From NCBI GenBank assembly GCA_013286205.1, contig JABDGD010000022.1:1-34852 (forward strand): 34,852 nucleotides of DNA, in the 5' to 3' direction. Below are positions 26,148-34,342 of the stretch, in pieces. Source of the DNA: Candidatus Firestoneibacteriota bacterium (lineage in GTDB: Bacteria > Oederibacteriota > Muellerivitia > Muellerivitales > Muellerivitaceae). Below the pieces are notes generated by a model. That model was not told where the DNA came from. It saw only the letters and a list, made by a program, of their open reading frames with translations, and did not search any database. Numbering within the stretch: position 1 is the first letter of the stretch; the number at the start of each line of letters is the position of its first letter. The translations under genes were made by a program, and so were the position numbers.

Positions 26148-27668
26148 ATGATTCCTGTTAAATCTCCCCGAACCTTTATGGACTATCTGCCTCTGTTCTT
26201 TTTTCTTTTGGTTTACTTTGTCCTGGCGCTCTTCACTTACCGCGACTTTGGTATCGATTGGGATGAGTTCTCGGTTTATTCCCGGGGCGACGAACTGCTT
26301 CGCTATTTAACGGGTAAAGACCCCAATGCCACGATGTTCCTGGTCAAACCAGCTCACGATGTGGTCGACGGCTGGATTTCCTATAGCTACTGGTACCCCA
26401 TGCTTTTGCGGGTGCTCAACCCGGCCTTTTCTTTCGAAGTTTTTCACATGCTCAACATTGGTTTCGCCTCGTTGGTCTTTGTGTGCGCTTACGTTTTGCT
26501 CTTAGCCCAATATCAAAGCGCCTGGAAGGCCCTGTTGGGCCCTGTATTTCTATTGCTCACGCCCCGGTTCCTGGGGCTTATTCCTTTCGATGTCCGTGAT
26601 ATTTCTTTTTGCGTTTTTTACCTGCTGGCCCTGACGGCGATCTTTAAGTGGGGCGATCATCCGGCCTGGATCCGGGTGCCGGTTTTAGGGGTGCTGTTTG
26701 GCCTGGCTATTTCGTTAAGGCTGGTAGGCGCCTCGTTGTTTTTTATCTGGGCGCTCTTTTATGTCTTTGAGCGCATGGAAGAACTCAAGTTTCAGCGGGC
26801 CATCTACTTCGTGCGGGACATTTTTTTGGTATTGGTTCTATCCGTCCTGGTCATGCTGCCCACCTGGCCTTATTTAAGGGAGGATTTCTTTCATCACCTG
26901 CTGGAAATTATTCAGACCAGCCGGCACTTTCCTATGGAAGTTCAGTTTCTCTTCGCGGGCCGCATGGTTTCCAGCTTCAACCTGCCCTGGTTTTACCTGC
27001 CGCTCTGGTGGCTGATCTCCATGCCTCTCTTTATTCTCGTTCTGGCCGGGGGTGTCTTTTATTGGGGCAAGCCTATTGGCCGCAACCGCCTTCTGGTTTT
27101 TCTTTTAATCGCTCTGGGGGTTAATCTGGCGCTGGTTTTAATACTTCAACCGGCGGTTTATCTCAGCGCCCGGCACTTTTTGTATCTGGTACCTCTGTTA
27201 GTCACGGTGGCCGCGGTTTCGGCGGTGGAGGCCTCCCGGTTTCTGGCGGGCACGCCCTGGCTTCGCCTGGGGATGCTGCTTCTGGCGGTGAATGGGCTCA
27301 TTGTGGCGGTTCACCTCGTTCTACTTCACCCTTATGAGTATGTTTACTTTAACGAACTCACCGGCGGCCTGCCCGGGGCTTACGGTAATTATGAAATGGA
27401 AGAACGGGGTACCAGCGCCAAAGAAGCGGTGGATTGGTTGAAGGCGCATGAGTGGAAGGACCCAAAGAAAACTTATACGGCGGCCTGCTATCAGGAACCC
27501 TTCCAGACTTTGTACTATCTACCCCAGAACGTGAAGTATGAGATGGATAAAGATAAGGCCCAATATCTCATCACCATGCCCTTTAGCGGGCACCACCACT
27601 TTTTGAATCCCAGGCTTTATTCGGTCACCCGGGAAGGCGTGGATCTGATGGATATTTACGAAAAATAA
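26148..27668 (+). CDS. GT-C membrane glycosyltransferase-like protein
   Basis: This 506-residue polytopic membrane protein has roughly ten hydrophobic segments over residues 12-410. The first external loop carries GIDWDEFSVYSRGDELL, an acidic DE pair as in GT-C glycosyltransferases that use polyprenyl-phosphate sugars. After the last membrane helix, HPYEYVYFNELTGGLPGAYG resembles the matching place in the GT-C protein encoded at 23858-25519 (YFNEL shared). The C-terminal 100 residues are soluble. The ATG has no Shine-Dalgarno and stands 6 nt after TAAACT. Donor and acceptor are unknown. It probably works in surface polymer or protein glycosylation with galE and the O-antigen ligase-like protein. 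Confidence 0.8.
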   Translation: MIPVKSPRTFMDYLPLFFFLLVYFVLALFTYRDFGIDWDEFSVYSRGDELLRYLTGKDPNATMFLVKPAHDVVDGWISYSYWYPMLLRVLNPAFSFEVFHMLNIGFASLVFVCAYVLLLAQYQSAWKALLGPVFLLLTPRFLGLIPFDVRDISFCVFYLLALTAIFKWGDHPAWIRVPVLGVLFGLAISLRLVGASLFFIWALFYVFERMEELKFQRAIYFVRDIFLVLVLSVLVMLPTWPYLREDFFHHLLEIIQTSRHFPMEVQFLFAGRMVSSFNLPWFYLPLWWLISMPLFILVLAGGVFYWGKPIGRNRLLVFLLIALGVNLALVLILQPAVYLSARHFLYLVPLLVTVAAVSAVEASRFLAGTPWLRLGMLLLAVNGLIVAVHLVLLHPYEYVYFNELTGGLPGAYGNYEMEERGTSAKEAVDWLKAHEWKDPKKTYTAACYQEPFQTLYYLPQNVKYEMDKDKAQYLITMPFSGHHHFLNPRLYSVTREGVDLMDIYEK

Positions 27669-27785
27669 GGGTCATGGGGCGAAATCGCCCTTTTAAAATC
27701 TAAACGTTTGATACAATTTATAGACCTTATGATATTTGATGCATTTTATTGCCGTGATTTGGAAGGTTATTTAAAAGAGGTTCGT

Positions 27786-29210
27786 ATGCTGTTTAAAAAG
27801 ACATCCTTTTTGGGTCTGGTGACTTTTTTGTTTCTTTTGATTTCTTCCTGCGCCCAAGCTCAAATCTTTTCAGTTTCCAGCAATTACATTGAAATTTTGG
27901 GCGATGGATCCAGCGGTATCTTGGGTTTAGGCACCTCGCCGTCCTATGTAACCTTGCCTTCAAGATCAATCATGTTCGCCTTTCCTGGCCCTGGGGGCAC
28001 CAGCCACATCACTTCCTGGGTTAATGGTTCGTTATACGACTACGCCACCGGCACTGTGGTGACGCCAATGACTTCTTCCGGAAGCGGTTTAGGAGCCTTT
28101 ATTGAAATCACGAAAACGGTGGTGGCGGGGCTGCAAATGAAAGCCCATTACGAAATTGTGAACAATCCCCAAACCGGTCTTTTGCCGGATACGGCCATGC
28201 TTCAGTTTGTTTATACCAATGTGGGAGCGGTTCCACTGACTTTTGGCGAACGGGTCGAAGTGGATACGGATATCAATGGTGTGGATGGCGCCAACATTTC
28301 GGTTAATAACGGGGTATCAACTATTCCAATCAGTACCATGTACCGCGTTAGCGCCAGCAGTGTTCCGACCCAATGGTGGGGATATGATATTCCGCCGCCC
28401 GGCGTCGCGAATTTAGTCGCCACAGGCAGTATTTACAATAACAGTTACGATCTCCCTGCAACCGAACCAGACGCTTTTGAGGTGGCCTATTGGCCTAATG
28501 TTGAAACCGCGGGTCAATGGACCGGGCCCGTGGGGAGTACCATTTTAGACAGCGCTGTTGTTTACTGGTGGACAGGGCAGGGTGATGAAACCGTCGGAAA
28601 CTTTGTGTTAAACCCGGGTCAGAATAGAACTTTTACCACTTATATCGGTCTCAGCCAAATCGCGCTCTTGTCGACGCCCACTAATACACCCACCTATACG
28701 CCGTCGGGTCCCACAGCGACGTTTACGAATACGGCCACCGTCACTCCCACTTTTACTTTTACCCATACGGCCACCAATACTGCGACCACCACCTGTACAA
28801 ACACCGCGACCAACTCGGCTACCCAAACGGCAACCAATACCTCAACGGTAACCACCACTTCCACCATTACGGATACGCCCACCATTACCAATACGCCTAC
28901 CAACAGCCCTACGGCCACTTCTACGCCTACGCCCACCTGCCAAATTTTTGTTTGGCCCGACCCCTACAACCCGGCCCACGCGGTTCGCGGCACACTCAAG
29001 TTTGACTGCCTGCCCCCCAATGGCACGATTACCATTTATACGTTAACGGGTGAAAAGGTTATCGCGATTCCAGTGACCGATGTGCAATACGAATGGAACG
29101 GGCGAAACACCAACCACGCGCCGGTCTCCACGGGTATTTATATTTATGTGATTGAGGGCGACGGCAAGGTCAAAAAGCGGGATAAGTTTTTGATCGTCAA
29201 CGGCAGCTAG
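27786..29210 (+). CDS. Exported surface protein with Thr-rich stalk and FlgD-like C-terminal domain
   Basis: This 474-residue secreted protein starts with a signal peptide (MLFKKTSFLGLVTFLFLLIS). ISSC fits a lipobox, while AQAQ just after would fit signal peptidase I, so anchoring is ambiguous. Residues about 27-295 are a beta-rich ectodomain. Residues about 298-387 are Thr-rich, with alternating T-N-T, T-P-T and T-A-T, likely extended and O-glycosylated. The last 85 residues (WPDPYNPAHAVRG, IYTLTGEKV, WNGRN, STGIYIYVI) form the FlgD-like Ig module found at the C-terminus of many exported proteins in candidate phyla. ATG 27786 is chosen over an opening at 27708 because AAGAGG stands 6 nt before it and the signal peptide begins there. 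The ligand is unknown. Confidence 0.8.
   Translation: MLFKKTSFLGLVTFLFLLISSCAQAQIFSVSSNYIEILGDGSSGILGLGTSPSYVTLPSRSIMFAFPGPGGTSHITSWVNGSLYDYATGTVVTPMTSSGSGLGAFIEITKTVVAGLQMKAHYEIVNNPQTGLLPDTAMLQFVYTNVGAVPLTFGERVEVDTDINGVDGANISVNNGVSTIPISTMYRVSASSVPTQWWGYDIPPPGVANLVATGSIYNNSYDLPATEPDAFEVAYWPNVETAGQWTGPVGSTILDSAVVYWWTGQGDETVGNFVLNPGQNRTFTTYIGLSQIALLSTPTNTPTYTPSGPTATFTNTATVTPTFTFTHTATNTATTTCTNTATNSATQTATNTSTVTTTSTITDTPTITNTPTNSPTATSTPTPTCQIFVWPDPYNPAHAVRGTLKFDCLPPNGTITIYTLTGEKVIAIPVTDVQYEWNGRNTNHAPVSTGIYIYVIEGDGKVKKRDKFLIVNGS
28678..28943 (+). repeat. Low-complexity ACN-rich coding repeat (Thr stalk)
   Basis: About 265 bp of degenerate 6-bp periodicity (ACN then AAY/CCN/GCN) encode the Thr-rich stalk. 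Codons vary, so the repetition is selected at protein level rather than being a recent DNA expansion. It is in frame throughout. Confidence 0.75.
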
Positions 29211-29332
29211 TTTTTTGGATTTTTTGGCGCATTTGCGGCTTAGTTTTAACCCCGGGTGTGGGTCATCGAAGAGATGAAAAGGTGTTATATTTTATCCATG
29301 TTTGAGGCTGTTAAGTTTTCTATTAGGAATAT

Positions 29333-30235
29333 ATGGTTAAGAAATATTTTTATTATTCATTTATCGGAATGGTTTTCGTAACCAGCTTTTCGGCGTTTAT
29401 CACCGCTTGCACAAAAGCTTATACCTTGTCGCCGTTATCTTCCGCAGCTCCTACGTCTACATTCACGCCTACGGCTACTTCGATTCCGCTTATTCAACAA
29501 TGGTCTGCTACATACCCAGAGGGTGTGGCGGTTAGTTCGTTGGGAAATGTTTTTGTGACAAGTGATAATCCCTCAACTGATTGCTACAAGTTTTCAAGTA
29601 CGGGTTCCTTTGTATCGCTTGTTCCTAGTGGGGATATTGAGGTTGCGGCAGATTCTCTGGGGAATATTTATTATGGTGATGTGACCAAGATGACAGACGG
29701 CTTGGTGTATGAAACTTCTTGGACTCATACATCTCTCACGGCTTTAGCTACGGATTCTACAGGTAATTTCTATTGTTTGAATGTTGGCACGCCATTTGTT
29801 CAAGAGTACAGCGGTACAGGCACTTTAATACGATCGTGGGGTTTGGTTGTTGGCTCGGCAACTGGAGCTCTTAATACACCAACTGCCATCGCGGTAGATG
29901 CTTCTGGTAATGTCCTTATAGCGGATTGGAACAATTACAGAATTGTGGAATTTACCAATGCGGGCGCATACATCACTGAGTGGGGAAGTGCGGGGACTGG
30001 CCCGAATCAATTCAGGGGTCCGGAAGGAATCGCGATTACTCCGGCAGGGTATATCTATGTGACGGACAGTAATAACAACAATGTCCAAAAGTTTACTAGC
30101 AGTGGAACTTATGTCTCGACTTGGACTACTTCTGGCCCCTCTATGGATGTTGCCGAAGGCATCGCTTCTGATTCTTCCGGAAATCTTTATATCGCTGATT
30201 GGGGCAATAATCGGATTCTGAAAGTTGCCTTTTAA
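29333..30235 (+). CDS. NHL-type beta-propeller lipoprotein
   Basis: This 300-residue lipoprotein has a signal peptide ending in the lipobox FITAC, with Cys as the lipidated residue. A short Thr/Pro linker (TSTFTPTATS) resembles the stalk of the preceding gene. The rest consists of repeats such as DSLGNIYYGD, DASGNVLIADWNNYRIVEF, GYIYVTDSNNNNVQKF and SSGNLYIADWGNNRILKV, which are NHL blades. About five or six are visible. NHL propellers bind proteins, glycans or nucleic acids; the partner here is unknown. AGGA stands 4 nt before ATG 29333. The gene is more AT-rich than most neighbours. Confidence 0.88.
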   Translation: MVKKYFYYSFIGMVFVTSFSAFITACTKAYTLSPLSSAAPTSTFTPTATSIPLIQQWSATYPEGVAVSSLGNVFVTSDNPSTDCYKFSSTGSFVSLVPSGDIEVAADSLGNIYYGDVTKMTDGLVYETSWTHTSLTALATDSTGNFYCLNVGTPFVQEYSGTGTLIRSWGLVVGSATGALNTPTAIAVDASGNVLIADWNNYRIVEFTNAGAYITEWGSAGTGPNQFRGPEGIAITPAGYIYVTDSNNNNVQKFTSSGTYVSTWTTSGPSMDVAEGIASDSSGNLYIADWGNNRILKVAF

Positions 30236-30269
30236 GCTTTGTTTTCTCCTCGAAATGTGACGCCCGTCA

Positions 30270-30298
30270 TTGAAAACCCTTCATTTCAGCCCTAATTT
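30270..30298 (+). promoter_or_regulatory. Promoter of clpB, heat-shock (sigma32)-like
   Basis: TTGAAA (30270-30275), 14 nt, then CCCTAATTT (30290-30298) approximates the sigma32 pattern TTGAAA-N13/14-CCCCATNT. The same bases also read as a sigma70 promoter, TTGAAA-17-TAATTT. The leader to the clpB ATG would be about 130 nt and contain inverted repeat copy 3. Confidence 0.5.
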
Positions 30299-30314
30299 AG
30301 ACAAGCCAAACCAA

Positions 30315-30416
30315 TTAACCACAGTTCACGGAGTACACAGAGTAAACCTTAAAGATTTTGGGTTTTACCCCAGAATTTGACTTACTCCGTGAACTCTGTG
30401 TACTCCGTGGTAAAAA
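30315..30416. repeat. Intergenic inverted repeat, copy 3 (CACNGAGTN units), in the clpB leader
   Basis: The left arm is TTAACCACAGTT (first unit short by 2 bp), then CACGGAGTA and CACAGAGTA. The right arm in reverse is ACCACGGAGTA, CACAGAGTT and CACGGAGTA. The arms can pair over about 27 bp with mismatches. It ends 8 nt before the clpB Shine-Dalgarno. Confidence 0.85.
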
Positions 30417-30435
30417 AATCTTTAGAGGTTTAACC

Positions 30436-33039
30436 ATGGATATCAATCAATTTACCCTTAACGCTCAAAAAGCCGTGCAGGCCGCGCAAAGCCTTGCCAG
30501 CGAACATGGGCATCAACAAGTCGATAACGAACATCTCTTTCTGTCGCTGTTAACCCAGGAAGAAAGTGTCGTCGACCCGATTTTGAAGAAGATCGGTGTG
30601 GAACCATCGGCTGTGGAAAAAAGTTTAGAACAGGACATTAAAGGCCTGCCCAAAGTGGAAGGCGGGGGACAGCTTTATATTTCGCCGCGCCTCGGCAAGG
30701 TGCTGGATGCCGCTCAAAAAGAAGCGGACAAGATGAAAGATGAATATGTTTCCACGGAGCATTTGTTATTAGCTCTGTTGGATGCTCCTGTGGCCCAGGG
30801 CCACGCTACCGATTGGGGTGTGAAGAAGGTTGAAAAGCAATTTGGCCTGACCCGCGACAAGGTTTTGCACGCTCTGTCCGAAGTGCGCGGCAATACCCGC
30901 GTGACGGACCAAAACCCCGAAGCGAAGTATGAATCCCTCAAGAAATACGGCAAAGACCTGACGGACCTGGCCCGTAGAGGCAAGCTCGACCCTGTCATTG
31001 GCCGCGACGAAGAAATTCGTCGTGTCATTCAAGTGCTGTCCCGCCGTACCAAAAACAATCCGGTGCTCATTGGAGAACCGGGCGTGGGTAAAACCGCCAT
31101 TGTGGAAGGTTTAGCCCTGCGTATTGTCTCCGGCGACGTGCCCGAAGGCCTCAAAGGCAAAAAGGTTATCGCCATGGATTTAAGCGCCATGGTAGCCGGC
31201 GCCAAGTTTCGCGGCGAGTTTGAAGACCGCCTGAAGGCCTTCTTAAAAGAAGTCACTTCCAGCGAAGGACAAATCATTCTCTTTATTGATGAGCTTCATA
31301 CCTTAGTGGGTGCGGGCGCCGCTGAAGGCTCTATGGATGCCAGCAATATGTTGAAGCCCGCTTTAGCCCGGGGCGAGTTGCGCGCTGTGGGTGCGACCAC
31401 CCTCAACGAATACCGTAAATACATTGAGAAAGACAGCGCCTTAGAACGCCGCTTTCAACAGGTCATGGTGGGTGAACCCACGGTGCCCGATACCATTTCC
31501 ATTCTTCGTGGTCTCAAAGAACGCTACGAACTGCATCATGGCGTGCGCATTCAAGACGCCGCTTTGGTGGCGGCCGCTGTTCTCTCGAACCGCTATATCA
31601 CCAACCGCTTCCTGCCCGACAAGGCCATCGACTTGATCGATGAAGCCGCGTCAAAACTGCGTATTGAAATCGACTCCATGCCGGTGGAACTGGATGAGGT
31701 CGAACGCAAGATTCGCCAGTTGGAGATTGAAAAACAGGCCCTTCAAAAGGAAAAAGACGAGGCTTCCAAAGACCGTCTGGCCAAGCTGGAAAAAGAAATG
31801 GCCAACCTTAAAGAAGGCTCTTCTCAAATGAAGGCCCAATGGCAAACCGAAAAGAAGTCCATTCAAGAACTGCGCACGCTCAAAGAAGAGGTCGATAACC
31901 TCAAGGTCGCTGAAACCAAGTTTGAGCGCGAAGGCAAGTTGGATAAGGTCGCCGAACTTCGCTATGACCTTTTGCCCAAAGCCCAGAAACGCCTGAAAGA
32001 GTTAGAAGACAAGCTGGCCGAGATTCAGAAAAAAGGCGGCATGCTCAAAGAAGAAGTGACCGATCAGGAAATCGCGGAAGTGGTCGCCAAATGGACGGGC
32101 ATTCCTATCTCTAAAATGATGGAAGGCGAAACTCAAAAGCTGATTCACTTAGAAAGCGCCTTAGAAAAACGCGTGGTGGGGCAGAACGAAGCGGTGGTCG
32201 CGGTGGCCAACGCCATTCGCCGATCCCGCTCGGGCCTAGGTGACCCTAACCGTCCTTTAGGCTCGTTCCTCTTTGTAGGTCCGACGGGGGTGGGTAAAAC
32301 CGAACTGGCGAAAGCTTTGGCAGGCTATCTCTTTGACGATGAAAAGATGATGGTGCGTATCGACATGAGTGAATATATGGAAAAGCATTCGGTCTCGCGC
32401 CTCGTGGGCGCCCCTCCAGGCTATGTGGGCTACGATGAAGGCGGTCAATTGACCGAAGCCGTCAGACGCCGGCCTTATAGCGTGGTCTTGTTTGATGAAG
32501 TCGAAAAAGCCCATGCGGATGTGTTTAACATCCTTTTGCAGGTGCTAGACGATGGCCGTCTAACCGACAGCCAGGGCAGGGTGATCGACTTTAAGAATAC
32601 CGTGCTCATCATGACCAGCAATATCGCCTCGGCCCAGATTATGGAAGCCAAGAAGACCGACGAGGCTTTAAAAGAAGCGCTTCAAAAAGAGTTGCGCCAG
32701 TTCTTTAGACCCGAATTCCTCAACCGTGTGGATGATATTGTGATCTTCCATCGCTTAGGTGAAGACCAAATTGAATCCATTGTGGATATTCAGTTGGATG
32801 GTCTGCGCAACCGCTTGGCGGACAAGAAGATGACGTTGGAATTGTCCAAGGGCGCTTTAGTGTATCTGGCCGAACGGGGTTATGACCCAGTTTATGGGGC
32901 AAGACCGCTGAAACGCCTGATTCAACACGACCTGATCGACAAGCTGGCTTTGAAACTGCTGGATGGAGAGATCAAAGAAGGTCAAACCATTAAGGTTGAA
33001 GTAGCGAAGAATGGGGAATTGGTGATTAGCGCGAAATAA
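30436..33039 (+). CDS. clpB: Disaggregase chaperone ClpB (Hsp100)
   Basis: This 867-residue AAA+ chaperone threads aggregated proteins through a hexameric pore together with the DnaK system. Domains are an N-terminal repeat domain (about 5-145), AAA1 with Walker A GEPGVGKT (213-220) and Walker B ILFIDELH, a middle coiled-coil domain (about 405-525) with Lys/Glu-rich heptads, AAA2 with Walker A GPTGVGKT (615-622) and [11 protein letters not shown], the pore loop GYVGYDEGG, and a C-terminal small domain. There is no ClpP-binding IGF loop or zinc finger, which separates it from ClpA/X. The start is ATG 30436 because AGAGG lies 7 nt upstream and ClpB proteins begin this way; an upstream in-frame ATG at 30358 lies inside the repeat. 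An intrinsic terminator follows. Confidence 0.97.
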   Translation: MDINQFTLNAQKAVQAAQSLASEHGHQQVDNEHLFLSLLTQEESVVDPILKKIGVEPSAVEKSLEQDIKGLPKVEGGGQLYISPRLGKVLDAAQKEADKMKDEYVSTEHLLLALLDAPVAQGHATDWGVKKVEKQFGLTRDKVLHALSEVRGNTRVTDQNPEAKYESLKKYGKDLTDLARRGKLDPVIGRDEEIRRVIQVLSRRTKNNPVLIGEPGVGKTAIVEGLALRIVSGDVPEGLKGKKVIAMDLSAMVAGAKFRGEFEDRLKAFLKEVTSSEGQIILFIDELHTLVGAGAAEGSMDASNMLKPALARGELRAVGATTLNEYRKYIEKDSALERRFQQVMVGEPTVPDTISILRGLKERYELHHGVRIQDAALVAAAVLSNRYITNRFLPDKAIDLIDEAASKLRIEIDSMPVELDEVERKIRQLEIEKQALQKEKDEASKDRLAKLEKEMANLKEGSSQMKAQWQTEKKSIQELRTLKEEVDNLKVAETKFEREGKLDKVAELRYDLLPKAQKRLKELEDKLAEIQKKGGMLKEEVTDQEIAEVVAKWTGIPISKMMEGETQKLIHLESALEKRVVGQNEAVVAVANAIRRSRSGLGDPNRPLGSFLFVGPTGVGKTELAKALAGYLFDDEKMMVRIDMSEYMEKHSVSRLVGAPPGYVGYDEGGQLTEAVRRRPYSVVLFDEVEKAHADVFNILLQVLDDGRLTDSQGRVIDFKNTVLIMTSNIASAQIMEAKKTDEALKEALQKELRQFFRPEFLNRVDDIVIFHRLGEDQIESIVDIQLDGLRNRLADKKMTLELSKGALVYLAERGYDPVYGARPLKRLIQHDLIDKLALKLLDGEIKEGQTIKVEVAKNGELVISAK

Positions 33040-33062
33040 AAGTAAAGTTTAGATTTGAAATC

Positions 33063-33100
33063 AAAGCCCCTAAGCCAAAATTTGGGGGCTTTTGTTTTTT
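33063..33100 (+). terminator. Intrinsic terminator of clpB
   Basis: AAAGCCCC (33063-33070) pairs with GGGGCTTT (33085-33092) around a 14-nt loop, followed by TTGTTTTTT. It lies 24 nt after the clpB stop. Confidence 0.85.
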
Positions 33101-33177
33101 AAAGTCTGATTTATTAAGTGTTTGTGGATGGATTGGGGATGATTTATGTGCTTGAAACTGTAACGGAATCTTGTGGA

Positions 33178-33205
33178 TTGACACTTCTTTTGTCAGTTGT
33201 ATAGT
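33178..33205 (+). promoter_or_regulatory. Sigma70-type promoter of the cyclase gene with overlapping inverted repeat
   Basis: TTGACA (33178-33183), a 16-nt spacer and TATAGT (33200-33205). TGACA (33179-33183) and TGTCA (33191-33195) form a 5-7-5 inverted repeat over the -35 and spacer, a possible operator. The remaining 33101-33240 DNA is AT-rich and non-coding. Confidence 0.6.
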
Positions 33206-33240
33206 CGAAATTAATTATTTCGGCTCTCTCGGAGGAAGTC

Positions 33241-34197
33241 TTGCACAGAGTGTTTAAAAAACTAATAGATGAAGCGGTTGGACAATCTGAGTTTGTTGTT
33301 GTGGTAAATGTTGATGTTAGAGGATTTTCTTCTTTTAGCAAAACGGTTGAGTCGCCAAATGCGGCCATGTTTATAAAAAGGGTTTATAAAAAAATAATCG
33401 ACAATTATTTTCCAAATGCAATTTTTTTTAAACCGACGGGTGACGGATTGTTGCTTTTAATTCCTTATGACGAAAAGTCTTTAAAAAGTGTTGCGAATGA
33501 AGTTGTTGAGACATCTCTTAAGTTGGTAGATGATTTTAGGGATTTTTGTAAGGATGATCCTATGATCAATTTTTCGGTCCCGGATTTAATTGGGATAGGA
33601 GTGTCGCGCGGAAGCGCTTGTAGGTTGACCTCCAAAAAGACGATATTGGATTATTCTGGAAGCGTTTTAAATTTAGCTTCTAGATTGATGGACATTGCTC
33701 GACCGAGTGGAGTTGTGTTTGATTCTGCTTTTGGTATTGATTTGTTATCTCCAGAGTTGAGCTCGAAATTTGCGACCGATGAAATTTATGTAAAGGGAAT
33801 AGCGGAATCTGAGCCTGTGCCTATTTTTTTTACATCAGATAAAACTGTTATTCAACCAATAAACAAAAATCCAATTAATAAAGCTAATTGGCAAGTAGAG
33901 ACCATAGAAACGAATTTTAAAGAAATTAAAACCATTGAACGTTTTAGATATAAGTTGAAATCTGAACCAATTGACAAAGGCCAAGTTACAGTAACTTGTA
34001 CATACCCCAAAATTGTTAATCTAAAGCAATATAAAAACCTAGTAAGCTTTTGGGATTTAGACAATGTAGTAGTGGTTCAGGACGCTGGTATACATGCTAT
34101 TTTTATTGATTATAGAGTCGTAGCTCAAAAATTGACTCCGCTAGGAATGAAAGATTCATGGAAGGTCAGCTTTAATATTAAGTATTGTGCTAAATAA
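33241..34197 (+). CDS. Class III nucleotide cyclase with an unrecognised C-terminal domain
   Basis: This 318-residue soluble protein has a class III cyclase homology domain (about 18-200). All six classical residues can be placed: metal-binding D25 (NVDVRGFSSF) and D68 (KPTGDG), base-selecting K64 and D137 (DYSG), and transition-state N144 and R148 (LNLASRL). The Lys/Asp pair predicts ATP and cAMP rather than cGMP. Residues about 205-318 are probably beta-rich and match nothing I know. The start is TTG 33241, with GGAGG 5 nt upstream. The gene and its flanks are strikingly AT-rich with A/T-ending codons, unlike clpB before and the VOC gene after, which suggests acquisition. No sensor, membrane segment or effector gene is beside it. 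A phage-defence (Pycsar-like) cyclase is a possibility but lacks an effector partner here. Confidence 0.85.
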   Translation: MHRVFKKLIDEAVGQSEFVVVVNVDVRGFSSFSKTVESPNAAMFIKRVYKKIIDNYFPNAIFFKPTGDGLLLLIPYDEKSLKSVANEVVETSLKLVDDFRDFCKDDPMINFSVPDLIGIGVSRGSACRLTSKKTILDYSGSVLNLASRLMDIARPSGVVFDSAFGIDLLSPELSSKFATDEIYVKGIAESEPVPIFFTSDKTVIQPINKNPINKANWQVETIETNFKEIKTIERFRYKLKSEPIDKGQVTVTCTYPKIVNLKQYKNLVSFWDLDNVVVVQDAGIHAIFIDYRVVAQKLTPLGMKDSWKVSFNIKYCAK

Positions 34198-34342
34198 ACC
34201 AATCGACAGATAGCGGGGTCTAGTCAAAATTTTCTGCTTTTGATTGTTTTGTGTTGAGATTTTTGATTAAAGCTTTAGATGTCAATTTGATTGAGGAAGA
34301 AAACTAGCACAGTTGATATTTGAATCAAAAAGGAAAGGTTTC

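Noticed and set aside
28678..28943. The ACN-rich tract as a tandem DNA repeat or recombination site
   Set aside because: It is in frame, with varied third bases and varied second residues, so it is explained as a Thr-rich protein stalk.
21473..30416. The CACNGAGTN inverted repeats as ends of one or more transposons or as a CRISPR array
   Set aside because: The DNA between copies holds ordinary housekeeping and envelope genes with no transposase. Each copy has its own pair of arms, and there are no regularly spaced repeats with spacers.
30358..30435. An upstream in-frame start giving ClpB 26 extra residues
   Set aside because: The extra codons lie inside the inverted repeat, lack a Shine-Dalgarno, and ClpB proteins normally begin at the residue encoded at 30436.
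34224..34250. A terminator after the cyclase gene (TCAAAA/TTTTGA with T-rich tail)
   Set aside because: The stem is six A/T-dominated pairs in very AT-rich DNA, so it is expected by chance.
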